Assembly (NCBI GenBank): GCA_903897205.1
Contig: CAIUAS010000131.1
Coordinates: 1 to 7,672 of the forward strand
Direction: 5' to 3'
DNA: 7,672 nucleotides
DNA from: an uncultured Gammaproteobacteria bacterium
GTDB taxonomy: Bacteria; Pseudomonadota; Gammaproteobacteria; CAIUAS01
Positions 5,346 through 7,672 of the stretch are shown here, in pieces. Under the pieces are notes generated by a model. It searched no databases, was not told the DNA's origin, and worked only from the letters and a program-made list of their open reading frames with translations. Each line of letters starts with the position of its first letter. Positions within the stretch are counted from its first letter, which is position 1. A program made the translations under genes and the position numbers.

Positions 5346-6080
5346 TTATCTTTTAACTAAACTAATAAGCTCATCAAGCTCTTCAGGCGTAAGTGTTTGT
5401 GAACGGCCAGGACGCAATAAGCGCGGCAATTGAATATTGCCAAACCGTACGCGAATTAAGCGACTAACCTTAACACCCTGCGTTTCCCATAAACGACGCA
5501 CTTCTCGATTGCGCCCTTCTTTCAAAATAACATGATACCAATGATTAACCCCAGTGCCGCCCGCATCTTTAATATCTGAAAAAGCCGCCATGCCATCTTC
5601 TAGCTGAACACCTGCCAATAGTTGTTTAATCATAACAGGATCAACCTTGCCTAATACACGCACTGCATATTCCCGTTCAATCTCAGAAGAAGGATGCATC
5701 AAATTATTCGCAAGTTCACCATCTGTCGTAAACAACAGCAAGCCAGAAGTACTAATATCTAAGCGGCCAATTGCGATCCAACGTTGATTTCGTAAACCAG
5801 GTAAGTTCGCAAAAACAGTTGGCCTTCCCTCTGGATCAGAGCGAGTACAAACCTCACCTTCGGGCTTGTGATAGATAATAACGCGCTGTTTCGCGCTTTG
5901 TTCAGGGCGTAAAAAAACAGCACGATTATCAATCGTAATTTTAGCTGTTAAATCTATTCTATCGCCTAATTTTGCAGGTTTATCATTAATAGAAATCCTT
6001 CCTTCAGCAATCCAACCTTCTATTTGCCTACGCGAACCTAAACCTGCACGTGCTAATACTTTTTGTAATTTTTCAGTCAT
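5346..6080 (-). CDS. rluB: 23S rRNA pseudouridine-2605 synthase RluB
   Basis: RsuA-family pseudouridine synthase that isomerises U2605 in 23S rRNA (established for the family). An N-terminal S4 RNA-binding domain (about 2-48, EKLQKVLARAGLGSRRQIE) precedes the catalytic domain. The catalytic Asp is 108 in GRLDISTSGLLLFTTDGELAN (105-125). Other conserved parts are YHKPEGEVCTRSDPEGRPTVF (70-90), MHPSSEIEREYAVRVLG (128-144) and LKEGRNREVRRLWE (186-199). At 244 residues it lacks the long C-terminal extension of the E. coli protein (about 290 residues); the catalytic core is complete. RluB rather than RluE or RluF is favoured by the strong similarity of the core to RluB and by its place directly behind scpB, 12 bp away, an arrangement common in gammaproteobacteria. 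The leader has no clear Shine-Dalgarno, so translation may be coupled to scpB. Confidence 0.93.
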   Translation of the reverse strand: MTEKLQKVLARAGLGSRRQIEGWIAEGRISINDKPAKLGDRIDLTAKITIDNRAVFLRPEQSAKQRVIIYHKPEGEVCTRSDPEGRPTVFANLPGLRNQRWIAIGRLDISTSGLLLFTTDGELANNLMHPSSEIEREYAVRVLGKVDPVMIKQLLAGVQLEDGMAAFSDIKDAGGTGVNHWYHVILKEGRNREVRRLWETQGVKVSRLIRVRFGNIQLPRLLRPGRSQTLTPEELDELISLVKR

Positions 6081-6092
6081 TAATTTTTTTAT

Positions 6093-6791
6093 TTAGGAAA
6101 TCGCTTCTTCAGCGACCGCACTTTTTTCAGTGCTTAATTCAGATTCAATTATTTCTTCAGATTCCAGCGCCACACTAACTGTTACAACCTCTGCTAATAT
6201 GGTAGCTTCCGTGTCTGTCGTTATCTGTTCTTCCAGCTGCAATGCTGCCTGATCAAAATCGCGCAAATCAGTTAACGCCGGCAAATCTTCTAAAGTTTGC
6301 ATATTAAAATGATCTAAAAATTGACGGGTGGTTGCATAAAGACTAGGGCGTCCAGGAACTTCACGTTGGCCAACAATATGAACCCATTCACGCTCTAATA
6401 ACATTTTAACGATATTAGAACTAACAGCAACACCACGAATATCTTCAATTTCGCCGCGCGTGATAGGCTGACGATAAGCAATTACCGCTAAAGTTTCTAA
6501 AAATGCGCGTGAAAAACGCGGCGGTTTTTCTTGCCATAACCGCTTAATCCATTGCCCTAATTCTGCTTTAGCTTGAAAACAAAAACCACTGGCTAATTCT
6601 TTTAATTCTATTCCTCTATTAACGCAATCATTGCTTAATTCTGTTAATGCATTGCGTAAATCATCCGTGCTAGGTTTTTCATTTTCATCAAATAAATGTC
6701 GTAATTTCTCAAAAGCCACCGGCTCACCTGCTGCTAAAATAGCGGCCTCAAGGATTAATTTTATTTGTTCAATATTCATATTATTTATCAT
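6093..6791 (-). CDS. scpB: Segregation and condensation protein ScpB
   Basis: Winged-helix subunit that dimerises on the ScpA kleisin and, with Smc, forms the bacterial condensin that compacts and separates chromosomes at the nucleoid (established for the family). The two winged-helix domains span about 6-85 and 92-165. The hallmark LETLAVIAYRQPITRGEIEDIRGV is at 98-121, and GRPSLYATT at 147-155. Residues 186-232 form an acidic, low-complexity tail (about 13 Glu/Asp, many Ala, Val, Ser and Thr) that is probably disordered. Two ATG starts are possible, at 6791 and at 6779 (residue 5). Neither has a clear Shine-Dalgarno; the second gives the more usual N-terminus. It lies 72 bp after scpA and 12 bp before rluB, consistent with one operon. 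Confidence 0.94.
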   Translation of the reverse strand: MINNMNIEQIKLILEAAILAAGEPVAFEKLRHLFDENEKPSTDDLRNALTELSNDCVNRGIELKELASGFCFQAKAELGQWIKRLWQEKPPRFSRAFLETLAVIAYRQPITRGEIEDIRGVAVSSNIVKMLLEREWVHIVGQREVPGRPSLYATTRQFLDHFNMQTLEDLPALTDLRDFDQAALQLEEQITTDTEATILAEVVTVSVALESEEIIESELSTEKSAVAEEAIS

Positions 6792-6863
6792 TGAAATTAA
6801 TCAGTAAAAATTAGTTTTCTATTGAAATAGGTTTCATAAAAAATAGTAACGCCATTGGTTATG

Positions 6864-7672
6864 TTAAAGTGCTTCACCAACCGCTTTAACGTGAATTTCC
6901 CCAAAAGGATGCTCTTGGAATAATTCAATCATAGCCTGCTTTAATAGCTCTAACAAAGCAATAAAAGTAACCACCAAACCCATTTTACCTTCATTTACTG
7001 AAAATAAACTAACAAAACTTGCGGTTTTCCTTTCAGCAATACTTACTAATATCTGCGTCATGCGCTCGCGAATCGATAAGGATTCACGTTGTATATGATG
7101 ATGCTCAACTAAGGCAGCTCGCTTTAAAATATCCCGAAAAGCAAGTGCTAGTTCTTGCAACTCAATTGTTGGCATCACCCGTTCAGAAGCTAATTCAGGC
7201 ATTTGTGCCGTTACGCAAAAAATATCACGCCCCTGTTGAGGAAGTTTATCTAACACTTCCGCCGCCTGCTTAATGCGCTCATATTCCTGTAAACGTCTAA
7301 TTAATTCTGCGCGTGGATCAGCTTCTTCCACTTCAAGTTCAGCTGGTCTTGGCAATAGCAGGCGAGATTTAATTTCCGCTAACATTGCAGCCATGACCAA
7401 ATATTCCGCTGCCAACTCCAATTTTAACTCTTTCATTAATTCAATATACGAAATATATTGCCGAGTCACTTCAGCAATAGGTATCTCTAAAATATCAAAA
7501 TTTTGTCGCTTAATTAAATAAAGTAATAAATCGAGCGGCCCTTCAAATGCCTCTAAAAAAACTTCGAGCGCATTGGGCGGAATATAAAGATCTTGCGGCA
7601 TTTCAGTCACTGGCCGGCCATGCACAACTGCCATAGGGTGTTCTTGTAATATTGGTGTTGCTTCAATGGTCA
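6864..7672 (-). CDS. scpA: Segregation and condensation protein ScpA (5' end off the window)
   Basis: Kleisin subunit that bridges the Smc heads and binds ScpB in bacterial condensin (established for the family). Numbering from the ATG at 7634: the N-terminal Smc-binding helices carry VFLEAFEGPLDLLLYLI (25-41), followed by EIPIAEVTRQYISYIELM (50-67) and LAAEYLVMAAMLAEIKSRLLL (74-94). The variable linker is at about 98-185. The C-terminal winged helix has KMGLVVTFIALLELLKQ (217-233). The frame stays open from 7634 to the window edge with no stop, adding TIEATPILQEHP before the Met. Gammaproteobacterial ScpA proteins often carry such a leader before the 'VxGxPxTxxPxDLYIPP' segment, so the 7634 ATG is probably internal. 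The last two window bases, read on the minus strand, are TG in frame, so the true start may be one base beyond the edge. Family identification is secure; the 5' limit is not. Confidence 0.94.
   Translation of the reverse strand, partial: TIEATPILQEHPMAVVHGRPVTEMPQDLYIPPNALEVFLEAFEGPLDLLLYLIKRQNFDILEIPIAEVTRQYISYIELMKELKLELAAEYLVMAAMLAEIKSRLLLPRPAELEVEEADPRAELIRRLQEYERIKQAAEVLDKLPQQGRDIFCVTAQMPELASERVMPTIELQELALAFRDILKRAALVEHHHIQRESLSIRERMTQILVSIAERKTASFVSLFSVNEGKMGLVVTFIALLELLKQAMIELFQEHPFGEIHVKAVGEAL

Noticed and set aside
7019..7521. Two plus-strand open frames antisense to scpA
   Set aside because: They mirror the conserved ScpA reading frame; the predicted proteins are low-complexity Ser/Ala or basic strings with no credible start signals.
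1..7672. Search for an unusual multigene system: mobile element, CRISPR, toxin-antitoxin, defence or biosynthetic cluster
   Set aside because: No transposase, integrase, direct-repeat array, toxin-antitoxin pair or cluster logic is visible. Six of the nine genes are well-known housekeeping genes.

Overview
The window reads as chromosomal housekeeping DNA from an AT-rich gammaproteobacterium that is not an enterobacterium. It carries the scpA-scpB-rluB order typical of gammaproteobacteria that use Smc-ScpAB (enterobacteria use MukBEF). It also has RNase R and RlmB of gammaproteobacterial type, and a small exported protein whose pattern resembles the EnhB family known from Legionella. A member of the Legionellales (Legionella/Coxiella relatives) is my best guess. 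That is an inference from protein resemblance and base composition, not a proven identification.

Right to left on the minus strand, 7672-5346 holds scpA (its start lies off the window edge), scpB and rluB. The first two proteins are the Smc-associated condensin subunits; the third is a 23S rRNA pseudouridine synthase. After a 141-bp AT-rich gap come rsmE (16S rRNA m3U1498 methyltransferase) and, 18 bp behind it, a gene for a small exported EnhB-like protein with a strong ribosome binding site; these two are probably co-transcribed. An 11-bp hairpin between convergent genes closes this block and also the block that faces it.

The plus-strand gene at 3674-3898 encodes a 74-residue lipoprotein of unknown function. 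It is divergent from rnr (RNase R, minus, GTG start), and each of the two has a perfect TATAAT in the shared 116-bp control region. Normally rnr is followed directly by rlmB. Here a plus-strand gene for an unrecognised 118-residue protein sits between them in the opposite orientation, ending 24 bp from the end of rnr. Its likely terminator lies inside the last codons of rnr. rlmB (23S rRNA Gm2251 methyltransferase) follows on the minus strand, and 81 bp of AT-rich sequence ends the window.

Functionally the window is dominated by ribosome maturation and RNA quality control (RlmB, RsmE, RluB, RNase R) and chromosome organisation (ScpA, ScpB), with three small accessory genes in the gaps. I see no mobile element, CRISPR array, tRNA, rRNA or defence system. 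The least explained parts are the reversed gene splitting rnr from rlmB, the two small envelope proteins, and several inverted repeats in the control regions.
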